A stretch of 64,000 bases of DNA from Branchiostoma floridae (taxonomy: Eukaryota; Chordata; Leptocardii; Amphioxiformes; Branchiostomatidae), in NCBI RefSeq assembly GCF_000003815.2, contig NC_049985.1:3298967-3362966 (forward strand). The letters run 5' to 3'. Of the stretch, positions 42,311-53,800 are shown piece by piece (position 1 is the first letter of the stretch; each line of letters begins with the position of its first letter). The notes beneath the pieces are model-generated. The model was given only the letters and a program-made list of their open reading frames with translations. It was not told the origin of the DNA and did not search any database. The position numbers were made by a program, and so were the translations under genes.

Positions 42311-42628
42311 AGCTAAGGGCACAACCCGCCGTACGTGCAATTTGTCCATACTTTTTTTTTGAGGCCACGTTCGCCACGTATTTCTGAAAACGTGGGAAAC
42401 GACTGTCAAGAGCGGGGAGGGGGGAGTACAAAAACGCATGTCACAAAGTTTTGCCGGCACGTTAAGTTCTATCGCGTGTCTGCGTACTCCAAAATCTGTC
42501 GAATTCCCTACGAGTCCGTATGGAGGCATTACTTACCACTTGCGGAGCCCAAAAGATTGCCCATGTTTTTGACACGTACTGACGTAGACAGCACGTTTTT
42601 GCACGTATGGCGGGTTGTGCCGTTAGCT
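42311..42628. mobile_element. MITE with agctaagggcacaacccgcc ends, copy 1
   Basis: The terminal inverted repeats agctaagggcacaacccgcc (42311) and ggcgggttgtgccgttagct (ending 42628) differ at one base over 20. No coding frame. A second, inverted copy lies at 53038-53359, and the internal sequence matches in reverse complement. The target duplication is unclear. Confidence 0.75.
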
Positions 42629-44736
42629 TTAACAGTCATGGAAGTTATATGATCGAGGAAGTTATATATAATGGGAGTGTGCAAAACACAGGAGTGAAAT
42701 AGAGTGGAATAGAGTGATTAGCTTTAGGGGTGTTGAAAAAAAATAATACTATGATATATTATGTAATCACAATAATGGACATTTGTGTTGAGGATGCAAT
42801 GGAGCTTATATATTGGTTGTCAAGCTGTGACTTTTGGTACTTTGGTGGTTAGGCCACAACATCTTTATTTGTTGTTTCTCGGATTTTTTCAGAAAAAAAT
42901 TGGGTTGGTCGGTCAAAACAAAAAACAAACAAAAACTTTTGCAAAAAGTTGGAGGTGGGAGAAAAGGGGCTTACTCAACTTACAGTTAATTCAGGGGGTT
43001 CCTGGTAGTAAAGTCCAAAGTTTGAAGAAAAATCATTAACGTACCATCCAAAATAGGCATGTACTGCTACTGGAATTTGAGTCCCATAGCTAATTTGAGA
43101 AAGGAGAGGCTGTAAAATTTTGTCAACATAAGGTGTCAAAATCAATTGGAAAAGTTCCTAAGTCTTTTTTTTCCAAATCGGAAAAAATAGGGTCGAGAAA
43201 TCCTAGAAACAACAAATAAAATTGATGTAGCCTTAAAATGGAATTGATGAAAACTGTGTGCACTGGGAAGATCAGAGCTTTGGGAAGGACACAGAAGATC
43301 AGTGTGAAAAAGAAAACAAGAAGTATGTATGATGATATACTGTTATTTTGTTCCTTCCAAGTCCAGCTCTATGCACAGTCAAGTTTGAGGAAGTCACATA
43401 TTAAGGAGTATTATAAAGGTTGAAAAGCACCATTGGTGGAATAGTTCAAGTTTAAAGGCATTGACTCTTTTTTTCTTCTAAATACCACATTTTCTCATCA
43501 TTTTATAATTGAAGATGGTGGCATCTTGTTTTAAGAAATTAATCTGACAAATCCAGCCACTTACAAATGGTTTTCAGTATATGTTACAAATAACAGTTAT
43601 TGCACAACAATTGTATAAGGTACAAAGTATGGCAACTACTGGTACATAACTACAGTTTCATAGGGCTAAACTACCTAATACAAGAGTATGTAGTGTGGGA
43701 TGAGTATGGTCTTATACAGTTTTGTACAATCATTGGCTACTGTTGCATCATGTACATTTGATGTAAATTGTTTAATTAGCTGTCACTGTTTATTTTGTGG
43801 TCACAGTACAATGTCTGACTCAGGTAGGTTTCACACCTGACCATAACTTACAACTTAATATAAATGTGCATACTATATTTAATTTAGTTAATTCATTTAT
43901 CATTAAGTCTACTTTCCATGTAAATGCACACAGTTACATATATTTCAAAGGAAGGGAAAACATTGCACTGTAGACGACAGCAAAATAACTACTAGGCGAT
44001 CACGTTCTTGTGAAAGAAAGAATTGATGATAAAAGAATTGAGGATATCTGCAATGTATTTCATAAAGAGACAGTGGAGCTGTCTGTGTCCCTTTCCTCCA
44101 CTTTCCTGTCCTGAGAAACATGTCATGCCACAGCAATTTATTTCCTTGGTTCTGAAACATTTTGAAGTACAAAATCAAAACTAGGAGGCTTTGAGGAAAA
44201 CTTGACTATTTATTTACTACCCCCTACCCCTGAAACAATGACTCTAGCAAACTATCAGGACTGGAATGGGACTGTCAGTGACAGTACTGATTTACTGCTG
44301 ATCAGTAACTGTAGCAGCTACTAGTTATTTACAACATATGCAAATTTTCAGTCATGGATCAGTCGTTGAATCATGACTGACAGTCGTAGATCAGCAGCAG
44401 ATCAGTACTGAAATCAGTGACCATGTGTCCCAAGGTACAGACGTCATCTTGATCTTTCAGTTTTTGGCAGATCTTTTTACATGTAAACCCAAGAACCAAC
44501 AAAGTAAACTGGTGTGGCCTATTTTGTCTGTGTATCGTGCACACTCTACATGTATCTGCCAAACCACTTTTACTGTTATATATATGTCTTCACCCTGTTG
44601 CAACTGAACATCCTGTCATCTTCAGTTAATGTTGTGATCTTGATAGGCTTTATTTTTATGTTACACTTCTTTTCTCACCATTTGACCTAAATGATGAAGA
44701 TGTACAAGCTTTACCCTGTGTTTTTTGTAAGTTTCT

Positions 44737-44742
44737 AATAAA
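44737..44742 (+). terminator. Possible poly(A) signal downstream of TRIM-NHL
   Basis: AATAAA in tttctaataaagtg. It lies 5.2 kb from the stop codon, long but possible for a 3' UTR. Nothing in the sequence proves its use. Confidence 0.2.
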
Positions 44743-45654
44743 GTGAAAAGATGTGAAATCAATATGATGATTGTTTCTTTGGACAAGAAGATTTAACATA
44801 TTCTGAATGGCTGTTACTCTTCTATGGTGTTGTACTTGACGTGTCTTTCTTTCTTTCTCTGTTTCTCTGTCTCCTTTTAGTTTTTTTCTTGACATGTATA
44901 TGTCAGAAAAAGAGTTACAAAACCTTGCATGTTGTATGCCATATCAACATTACTGGTTAAAACCTTTTCAAGTTAGTTATGGAATGTCATATTCATGTTC
45001 TGAAGAGATAGAGTAATTAATGTAAGGAATTAGATTTTTCTGCATTCTACATTAATGTTGTTTGTCAAAAAAATTTCTGTGCACCATTTATAGGTTAGCT
45101 GCACAGGTGTCCATGTTCAATTTTTATCAATTGCAAAAAAATGCAAGTACATGTAAATGTAACACATTCTTTGAAGCCTTTGCACCCAGCTGCAGTGCAC
45201 AATATCATCATTAGGGGGCATCATTATACCACTCTATAGATCTGCCCTCCCAAGGATTTTGAAGATCAGGGTGTTGGTCCTTTTTCTTGGAATACGTGGC
45301 TACAGTTTATCCTAGCAGGTGAATGGATTGTATTATATTTTGCTTCAAGGAGTCTCTGTGTTATAGAATGCATCCTGAACATTTTACTCTTTGATTTTCT
45401 GGTGAGTCGTAGTGCATCATAGTTTTCTGCCACAGCAAGTTTTGCAAGAGCTATTAATTTTCCACATGTTCCAAGCAGACTAGGGTCCATGGAGGTCATT
45501 TAACTTTTGATGGCAATCTTTCTGTTCAACTTCATGGTATGCAGAAAAAATGTAGGCAGTACATGAAGAAGAAGAACTTTGTTGCACAACAATTGTAAGA
45601 GGCAACTGGCATGTGCATGGTTGTAACCTTTAAGTTAGTTCTTTTGTTGGATTT

Positions 45655-46035
45655 CTCTCCCCTGTCACAGTCCCCGCCACATTGATCCTGCCAGTGTTAA
45701 TAACTGGTCACAAAGACTTCAGTTAGTGTTTTTTGTGCATACTGAATTTCTTATACCAAAGAGGTTTTATCCAAACTTCCTTGGTTTTGATAAAGTTCTT
45801 TAGTCAGATTCTTCCCCCACGTCACAGTCCCTGCCACCTTGATCTTGCCAGTGGTATTAACTGGTCACGAATTAGACACGAATTAGACTTTTTGTGCATA
45901 CTGAATTACTGAATTTAATACACCAAGGAGGTTTCATCAAAACCTTAAGGTTGGTTTTCTTTAGGCACATTTCTCCCCCATGTCACAGTCGGTGCTACAT
46001 TGATCCTGCCAGTGTTAATAACTGGTCACGCCTCA
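45655..46035. repeat. Three-copy tandem repeat, about 160 bp period
   Basis: A core gtcacagtccccgccacatt followed by gatcctgccagtg and taataactggtcac occurs at about 45664, 45821 and 45982, with related sequence between copies (tactgaatt, ttggtttt). Non-coding in all frames. Confidence 0.75.
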
Positions 46036-47716
46036 GACAGAATTACTCCCCAAAGACGTCAGGAAGTCAGAAGGTTGGATGACAGAAGTATGGATTGAGA
46101 AACGTTCCGTATTGATTACTTCATTTCTAATTACACGGACTTTCCGGGATTGTGTTCCGTTGAATTCAAACTTTCCTTGGTTTGGTGGCTTACAGTACAG
46201 TCATGTTTTTTGTAAATTGATGTTCAGAAATCAGGTTACGAATGTCCGAGCAAGTCGTTAGAGTGACCATCAGAGAACCCGCTGACATTGACTTCCATTG
46301 CACCCTGTGGTTCTACGTGTCCACATGCATACTGGAAGGTAGATCGTATTACTAATTAGCATATTCTTCTTTCCACCTGCGGGCACAAACAAATCCATAA
46401 TGTCCCTGCATGCATCCAATCTAAAATCCTTTTTATACACTTTGTACCACAATCACTCAAGGGACGGGGGAAAATGGTTAGGGTGAGGACAGGGTGAGGT
46501 CAACTATGTAACTGTATTAACTGTGGCTTTTCTTCTTGTCTTTGTTTGAGCCTTTTTTGATTAATCAAGTTGGCCAGATGGCAGTCATGATGGAAGTGCT
46601 AAGGGTTCGGAAAATATAACAAAAATACAGTCATGATTAAGGTCAAGGCTTTATTGCTGCATAACACAATTATATCAGACGTATGTGATCACCTACATTG
46701 GAACGCTGCAAACTTTGAGTCACAAAAACGTTTCTACCTATAATCATTGCATATCAGGTCAAACGGTCAATGTAACATCAGTGTGTTGAAGGTGTAAAGC
46801 TCATAGTAATGCGTTTAGCGTTAAGAAATAGCATTAGGCTAAACGCTGTTCACTTCTTTTCATTCAAAATAAGATAAACAGTGCAAAGCTTGCTACAATC
46901 ATTGTGGAATAAAAAAACAAAGTTCCTAAAAAGTGACTCTATGTTTACATTCCAATAGTATCACACAATTATTCAGATTGATGGTAAGCAAGCACATTGG
47001 AACGCTGCAAACTTTGACTCAATAACATTTCTTCCCAAGAGCAGCCTCATATGAGATCTGCTGTGTACATTTGTAAAGAGACAACCAGCCCATTAAGTAA
47101 GTGCTTAATTTTGGGGCAAATGCTTTTGGAAGCATTTTGAGGACTAAATTTTCTACCTTCATGATATCATAGAAAGATGAAATTTTTAGGACATATTAAA
47201 CTTACTACATACTAGAAGAAAATTCATTTAAAAAATGACAAATGAATGCCAAAAACAAAAATGTAAGCCTTTCAAAATGTTATTTGTAGCCAGATTTGTG
47301 TGTGCGCCTCCCTACAATAGTTATGACAAGGGGTGGGTACTGGTACAGAAAATTCAGGTACAGGTACAGTCTCCTAAACCTGGACCTGATTGTGAATTTG
47401 ACCAAGTTTAATTGTAGAAACTTTATAGAAATAACTAATAGTATCAACTCTCCTCTACTTTGCTCTTGTTTTTTGGGGGGGAACGTAAGCCCCAAAACAC
47501 ATGAATACCTGCTGGTAAAATCTCTTTATTTTCTAATCGTTCCAACACCCGGCCAACTGATTTTTTTCAGGTCTGTTTTTTCTGGACCAGGCCAACAAGA
47601 AAAAAAAATGTTTTGTGCTGGTAACCCACCCCTAGTAGACTCTAAATTATTCAACATGCTCTTCTTCAAAGATATTTTGCTCGAGCTTGTTTGTCACATC
47701 GTGGTTTTTCTTCATC

Positions 47717-47871
47717 TCAGTCCTGCGGATCCACCTGCTGTTGACGTTGGTGTTTGCGTCTGTAACCATAGTAACCCATGGCGATGATGCCTGCAGCACA
47801 GCCCAGGCAAACCAGTGTGAGGTTGAGGGGCTTGTTGTACCACGTACCGGTCGATTTACCAGTCTCCCCTT
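47717..47871 (-). CDS. Lectin gene exon 8: transmembrane and tail
   Basis: Acceptor cgttctcttacag, phase 1. It encodes EGETGKSTGTWYNKP, the hydrophobic segment LNLTLVCLGCAAGIIAMGYY and the tail RRKHQRQQQVDPQD, then TGA. The intracellular part carries no signalling motif that I recognise. Confidence 0.85.
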
Positions 47872-50800
47872 CTGTAAGAGAACGATTTTGTACTGCTGAC
47901 AATTGTTGGCTTAAAGATTAACAGGCCAGAAACAAACGGTATCAAGTTGTATATATTTGTATAAATATGCAAGAGATCCTTATACATTCTAATGAAGCAA
48001 TTAAATCATCAATGAATCGACAAGTTTATGTGCCTATACCTGCTTGTGTTGTCGTCTTGTTAGTGAAGTTGTGAGAAACTGTACTTTCTTCATAAGTTGA
48101 CTGATGTGTGGACTGGGCAGAAAAGAAGATCTGTGCAGATGTTGTCTGTGTTCGCATTGTGGTGTTGGTTGATGGCGTTTCATTTCTTGGCATCGTTATT
48201 TTACCAGTTTGGTAAGCTAAATTGGGTATTCGAAGAAACAACGCATCATTCGTGATGTATGCAAGATGGCGCATCCTTATATGTACTAATCAAGTCATCA
48301 ATTAATCAAGATAATGTGTCTTTACCTGCTTGTGTTGTTGTCTGGATAGTGATGTCATGAGAAACCGTACTTCCTTCATAAGTTGACTGCTGTGTCGACT
48401 GGGCAGAAAATAACATCTGTGCGGATGTTGCCTGTGTTTGCGCTGTGGTGTCGGTTGATGGCGTTTCATTTCTTGGCGTCGTTGTTATTTCACCAGTCTG
48501 GTTAGCTAAATTTGGTATTCGAAGAAACGACACATCATTCAAATGTCATACAACCATTATTTATGCATCATGTCTGTATCAAAATTTACATTATTCTAAA
48601 TTTAAATTTTGAATTTATTAAAATTTATCTGGTGAATTTGCATTCAGTGCCATATGCAGGTACCCAAAGTGAGTAATGAGGCTGATTAATGTGGTTGAGG
48701 CACCTCCTCGAGCACGGGACCCCCTATTACGTCCCTCCCGGAAGACGATTTCGTGGAATGGCCATTCTGGGTCAGCTACAGCATCTGGTCGTCATTGGTC
48801 TCCAATCGAAGAACTGACCGGACTACGCGTTGCTTAACTTCCAAGATCAAGGGATCGGGTGTATCCAACGTGCAACACGGCTGTAGCTTGTTGCATACAA
48901 TCCTTATGAGTTAGTAACCTTGACAAGTTCACAGGTTTTTCCAGTTAGATGAACTACTAGCTCATTTGTTCTACCAGTTCATTCTCAATGATTTTTATAA
49001 GTTGCGGCAGGCCATGTAAACTAAAAGTAGTCTATTTAAGATCTACCAGAAAATACTTGGACTTCGCACAGGGTCAGTGTTCGGGAGTATCCGGGAAGAC
49101 GAATGCCCACATAGCGTCCCTCCATCCCCTGACAGGAGACGGAAATGGACGGCTGGGTCACGTTGATGTGATGGTCACCTCCACACTTTGGGTTCATGCT
49201 GACCTGGTCGGAATCCCCGATGTGGATGTTGAAGGGGTTGAGTCGTTCAGCACAACAGTCCCGGCGGTTAAAGATGACCAACCTGTAGGTATTGGAGACA
49301 GAGAATGTGCAATGGCACTTCAGTTTCATCCACATTGCATATTTGGATAAAGATTCCTATAGAGCTCCTTAAAACCTATAAACTTTGATAGATCCTCTAC
49401 AGTCACTATCATTACTTTCGGCAAGAAGGTTGATATGTTTTTCCAATTAGTTGTGCTATGGTGGAGTGTCTAGCGTATGTGCGCATACTCGGTGTAACTT
49501 GGGAAAATAACATGTACATTTTGTATCTTAGATAATGATGAACATAATGAGACATACCATACGAGTATAAATATATATATAATTATATATGTGTGTGGGT
49601 GTGTATACAGCTCCCCCGTCTCTAGAGGAAGTTGTCAAGGCCATTAGGAAGCTAAAGCCTGGCCGGGCTGCAGGGGCCGACGGCATCACCCCAGAGTTGC
49701 TACTGCATGGTGGACCCACGGTTGCAGATCAGCTTCATCACCTGCTTGCTACTATCTGGAGGGAGGAAACCGTCCCAGCCGACTGGCTCCAAGGTGTCAT
49801 CCTCCCTTTCTGGAAGAAGGGCCCGAAAGATGTGTGCAGCAACTATAGAGGCATCACTCTTCTGAGTGTCNNNNNNNNNNNNNNNNNNNNNNNNNNNNNN
49901 NNNNNNNNNNNNNNNNNNNNNNNNNNNNNNNNNNNNNNNNNNNNNNNNNNNNNNNNNNNNNNNNNNNNNNCGCAAGCAGAGAAAGGAACAGAGCGTTTCA
50001 CGCCAGGGCGTTCCACCGTGGACAGAATCCTGACCCTCCGTCTGCTGGCTGAGAAGAGAAGGGAGTTCAGGAAACCACTCTATGCAGCCTATGTAGACCT
50101 GAAACAGGCATTCGATTCTGTGGACAGACCGGCTCTCTGGAAGATCCTCAGAATCCTTGGTGTCCCGGGCAAGCTGATCAACCTTCTCTCCCTCCTGTAC
50201 TCTGCCACCTCTTCCTGTGTGACAGTCAATGGGCTGCTATCCGACAACTTCAACATCAACAGTGGAGTCCGGCAGGGCTGTGTCCTGGCCCCGACAGTGT
50301 TCAACACAGCTATCGACCACGTCATGGGGAGAACAGTGGCCCAGTGCGCGTGCGGAGCCAGCTTCGGCGATGTCACCATCACAGATCTGGACTATGCAGA
50401 TGATGTGGCAATCCTGGCCGAAGCCATTGAAGTTCTCCAACTTGCTCTGCAGGCCATGGATGCGGAAACTCAGCCTCTTGGCCTGATGGTCAGCTGGGAC
50501 AAGACCAAGGCCCAAAGCCTCAGTGACTTCAAGACCCCCCAGCAGGACTTGTCATCAACTCCCATCCTGTTGAAGTTGTGGACAAGTTCTGTTACCTCGG
50601 TGGCACAATTACGTCCGACTGCAAGAGTGATGCTGATATCCAGATCCGCATCGGCCGCGCCGCATCCGCGATGGCTAGCCTGGACAACGTATGGTCCAAC
50701 AGGAAACTCTCCACTCAAACAAAGATCAGACTGTACAACAGCCTTGTGCTTTCTATTCTTATGTACAGCGCTGAGACTTGGACACTAACAGGCACCCAGG

Positions 50801-53800
50801 AACAACGCCTGGATGCCTTTGACTCAAAATGCCAATGCAGGATCCTAGGGATCAGATGCTATGACCATGTCTCAAATACAACCCTACGTAGCATCACCAA
50901 TCAGCCACCACTTTCCCACAAGATCCGCTCTGCCCGGCTCCGCCTCTTTGGCCACCTTGCCCGGGCAGAACCACCTCCCGAACCTGTCGTCCTGCTGAGA
51001 GAACCAAACCCCACTACCTGGTCCCGCCCCAGAGGACGACCTAGACGCACCTGGCTCGACCAACTGGCCAACGACCTACAGCAGACTGCCGGCCTTTCCA
51101 TTGCCGCAGCCTGGGAGGCAGCCAGAGACAGATCAACCTGGATCGGTATGATCAGTATGCAGAGGCGCTACGCTCCTCTTCGGAGCAAGCGGAGCTGAGT
51201 GAGTGAGTGAGTGTGGGTGTGTGTATGTTTGTGGGTGTGTACATATGTATGTATGTACATTTTTGTATATGTACATTTACTATGTATACTATGTACATTG
51301 TGTATATCTATATCTATATCTATATAATTATATGCATTATATATATATCTATGCATTACTATTGAGAACATTATTTTTCTTTTTGAAATCATCAAAGCCA
51401 TTCATTACTGGTGTTCTACTGCTTTTAAAAAAGAAATGAAGTTCGCATTAGTGCTACATTTGTACATAATGGATCTGGAGATATGCTGTACCTGTCAATC
51501 ACGTACGATTGGCCGAGATCCACCCACCAGGTTGGGTTATCCTCTCCCGTGTCCCGAGTGTGCGTACAGGAACCATCGAGCCAGTGGGTAGCGGTGTTCC
51601 CGTCCACGGCACGACTGGCAGCCCCGTCCGGAAAGCTGCTAGTTTGGAACGCTGTCTTCCCCAGGGCGACATTGGCACCTGCCCGAGAAGTTCAACAGGT
51701 TTTTCCAGTTAGATGTACTAGCTGATTTGTTCTACCAGTTCATTCTCAATGATGCCATGACCATGTATTTACTAAATGTAGTAAAGGCCTACCAGAAAGC
51801 ACTTGGACTTCGCACAGGGTCAGTTTTCGGGAGTTTCCGGGAAGACGAACGCCCACATAACGTCCCTCCATCCCCTGACAGGAGACGGAAATGGACGGCT
51901 GGATCACGTCGATGTGATGGTCACCTCCACACTTTGGGTTCATGCTGACCTGGTCAGAATCCCCGATGTGGATGTTGAAGGGGTTCAGTCGTTCAGCGCA
52001 ACAGTCCTGGCGGTTAAAGATGACCAACCTGTAGATATTAGAGACAGAGAATGTGCAATGGCCCTTCAGTTTTCCACATTGCATATTTGGATAAAGATTC
52101 CTATAGAACTCCTTAAAACCTGTAAACTTTGATAGATCCTCTATAGTCACTATCATTACTTTCGGCAAGAAGGTTAATATGTTTTTGCAATTGGTTGTGC
52201 TATGGTGGGGTGTCTAGCGTATGTGCGCATACTCGGTGTAACTTGGGAAAATAACTTAGCATGTATCTTAGATAATGATGAACATAATAAGACATACCAT
52301 ACGAGTATTCATATATATATGTGTGTGGGTGGGTGTATGTGTGTGGGTGTGTACATATGTATGTATGTATGTGTGTATATGTACTATGTATATCTATATC
52401 TATATCTATGCTTTACTATTGAGAACATTATTTTTCTTTTTGAAATCATCAAAGCCATTCAATACTGGTGTTCTACTGCTTTTAAAGAAGAAATGAAGTT
52501 CCCATTAGTGCTACATATTGGATCTTGAGATACTGTAAATGCAGAAATGTTCGCGGTGGATTGATGTTCGCGGTTTTCGCGGTGACCGCGAACTTAAGAC
52601 CACCGCGAATATTTTTCTATTATGGTATTACACTGCAGTCTATGGTGTTACCGCAAAATTAAATCCACCGCGAAAAGTCCCTTTTCCCGCTACCGCGAAA
52701 TTAAATCCCCGCAAACTTAAATGCATTTACAGTATGCTGTACCTGTCAATCCCATACGATTGGCCGAGATCCACCCACCAGGTTGGGTTATCCTCTCCCG
52801 AGTCCCGAGTGTGTGTACAGGAACCATCGAGCCAGTTAGTAGCGGTGTTCCCGTCCACGGCACGACTGGCAGCCCCGTCCTGATAGTTGCTAGTTTGGAA
52901 CGCTGTCTTCCCCAGGGCGACATTGACACCTGCCCGAGGCAAGAAGACTTACTTTACTTATGTCATACCTGGGCCCCGATAACGTTTGATAACGTTGTTC
53001 TGAACCTGGCGATAAAAAGCTGTATTACACAGGCTTTAGCTAAGGGCACAACCCGCCGTACGTGCAAATACGTGCTGTCTACGTGCCAAAACGTGGGCAA
53101 TCTTATGGGATCCGTAAGTGGTAAGAACCGCCTCCGTACGTACTCGTAGGGAAACCGACGGATTTTGGAGCACGTAGACACGCCCTAGAACTTTACGTGC
53201 AGGCAAAACATACTTCCTGTGCCATCGGGCTGCAGATTTGCCTACCGTACGTACCAGTAAGGGCGACGCGCCTGAACGTTTTCAGAAATACGTGGCAGAC
53301 GTGGCCTCCAAAAAAAAGGTACGGACACATTGTACGTACGGCGGGTTGTGCCTTTAGCTTTTTAAGTTTTATCACTCAGGTTTCCATCAAACAATCTGAA
53401 CGTACTCGGTGCACACCGAGTGTGGCACCAATTGAAAATTTGAATACCTGATTCGGACGTTAGAATTGCTGCTGTAGTGTAACTGTTTTTGTTCGAGGAC
53501 ACCAAATTTTTCTCAACTTCTGGCGCATTTCGCATCGAAACTTGAAGGTGCTTTCTCAGGTGGGTACGACATAAATAAAATACAACACGGTGTATTCCGC
53601 TTCACCCTTGGTCCCAGCCCTCCCGCGGGTCGGATCGCCTGACGGCCGAAGCTTTACCTTGTGGTACTTGTATCGATGACTGGAGTTGAACAGCCTACAA
53701 TGTATTCCTTACAGAGCTTACTATTTCCAAGTCTTGTAGTTTTTTCTTTGTTCATCAGCCTGAAAGACGTCCGATACTTCTCCACCTCAGATACACCTCG

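Larger units (their letters stand above)
39796..47716. other. TRIM-NHL 3' flank and intergenic, no gene seen
   Basis: Long AT-rich sequence. The first kilobases are probably 3' UTR; AATAAA occurs at 43215 and 44737 on the + strand, the latter in a plausible setting. It contains the MITE at 42311-42628 and the three-copy repeat at 45655-46030. The many small open frames are not convincing. Confidence 0.45.

Noticed and set aside
51803-52132. Plus-strand frame of 109 codons and its twin at 48988-49350
   Set aside because: Antisense shadows of lectin exons 3 and 5.
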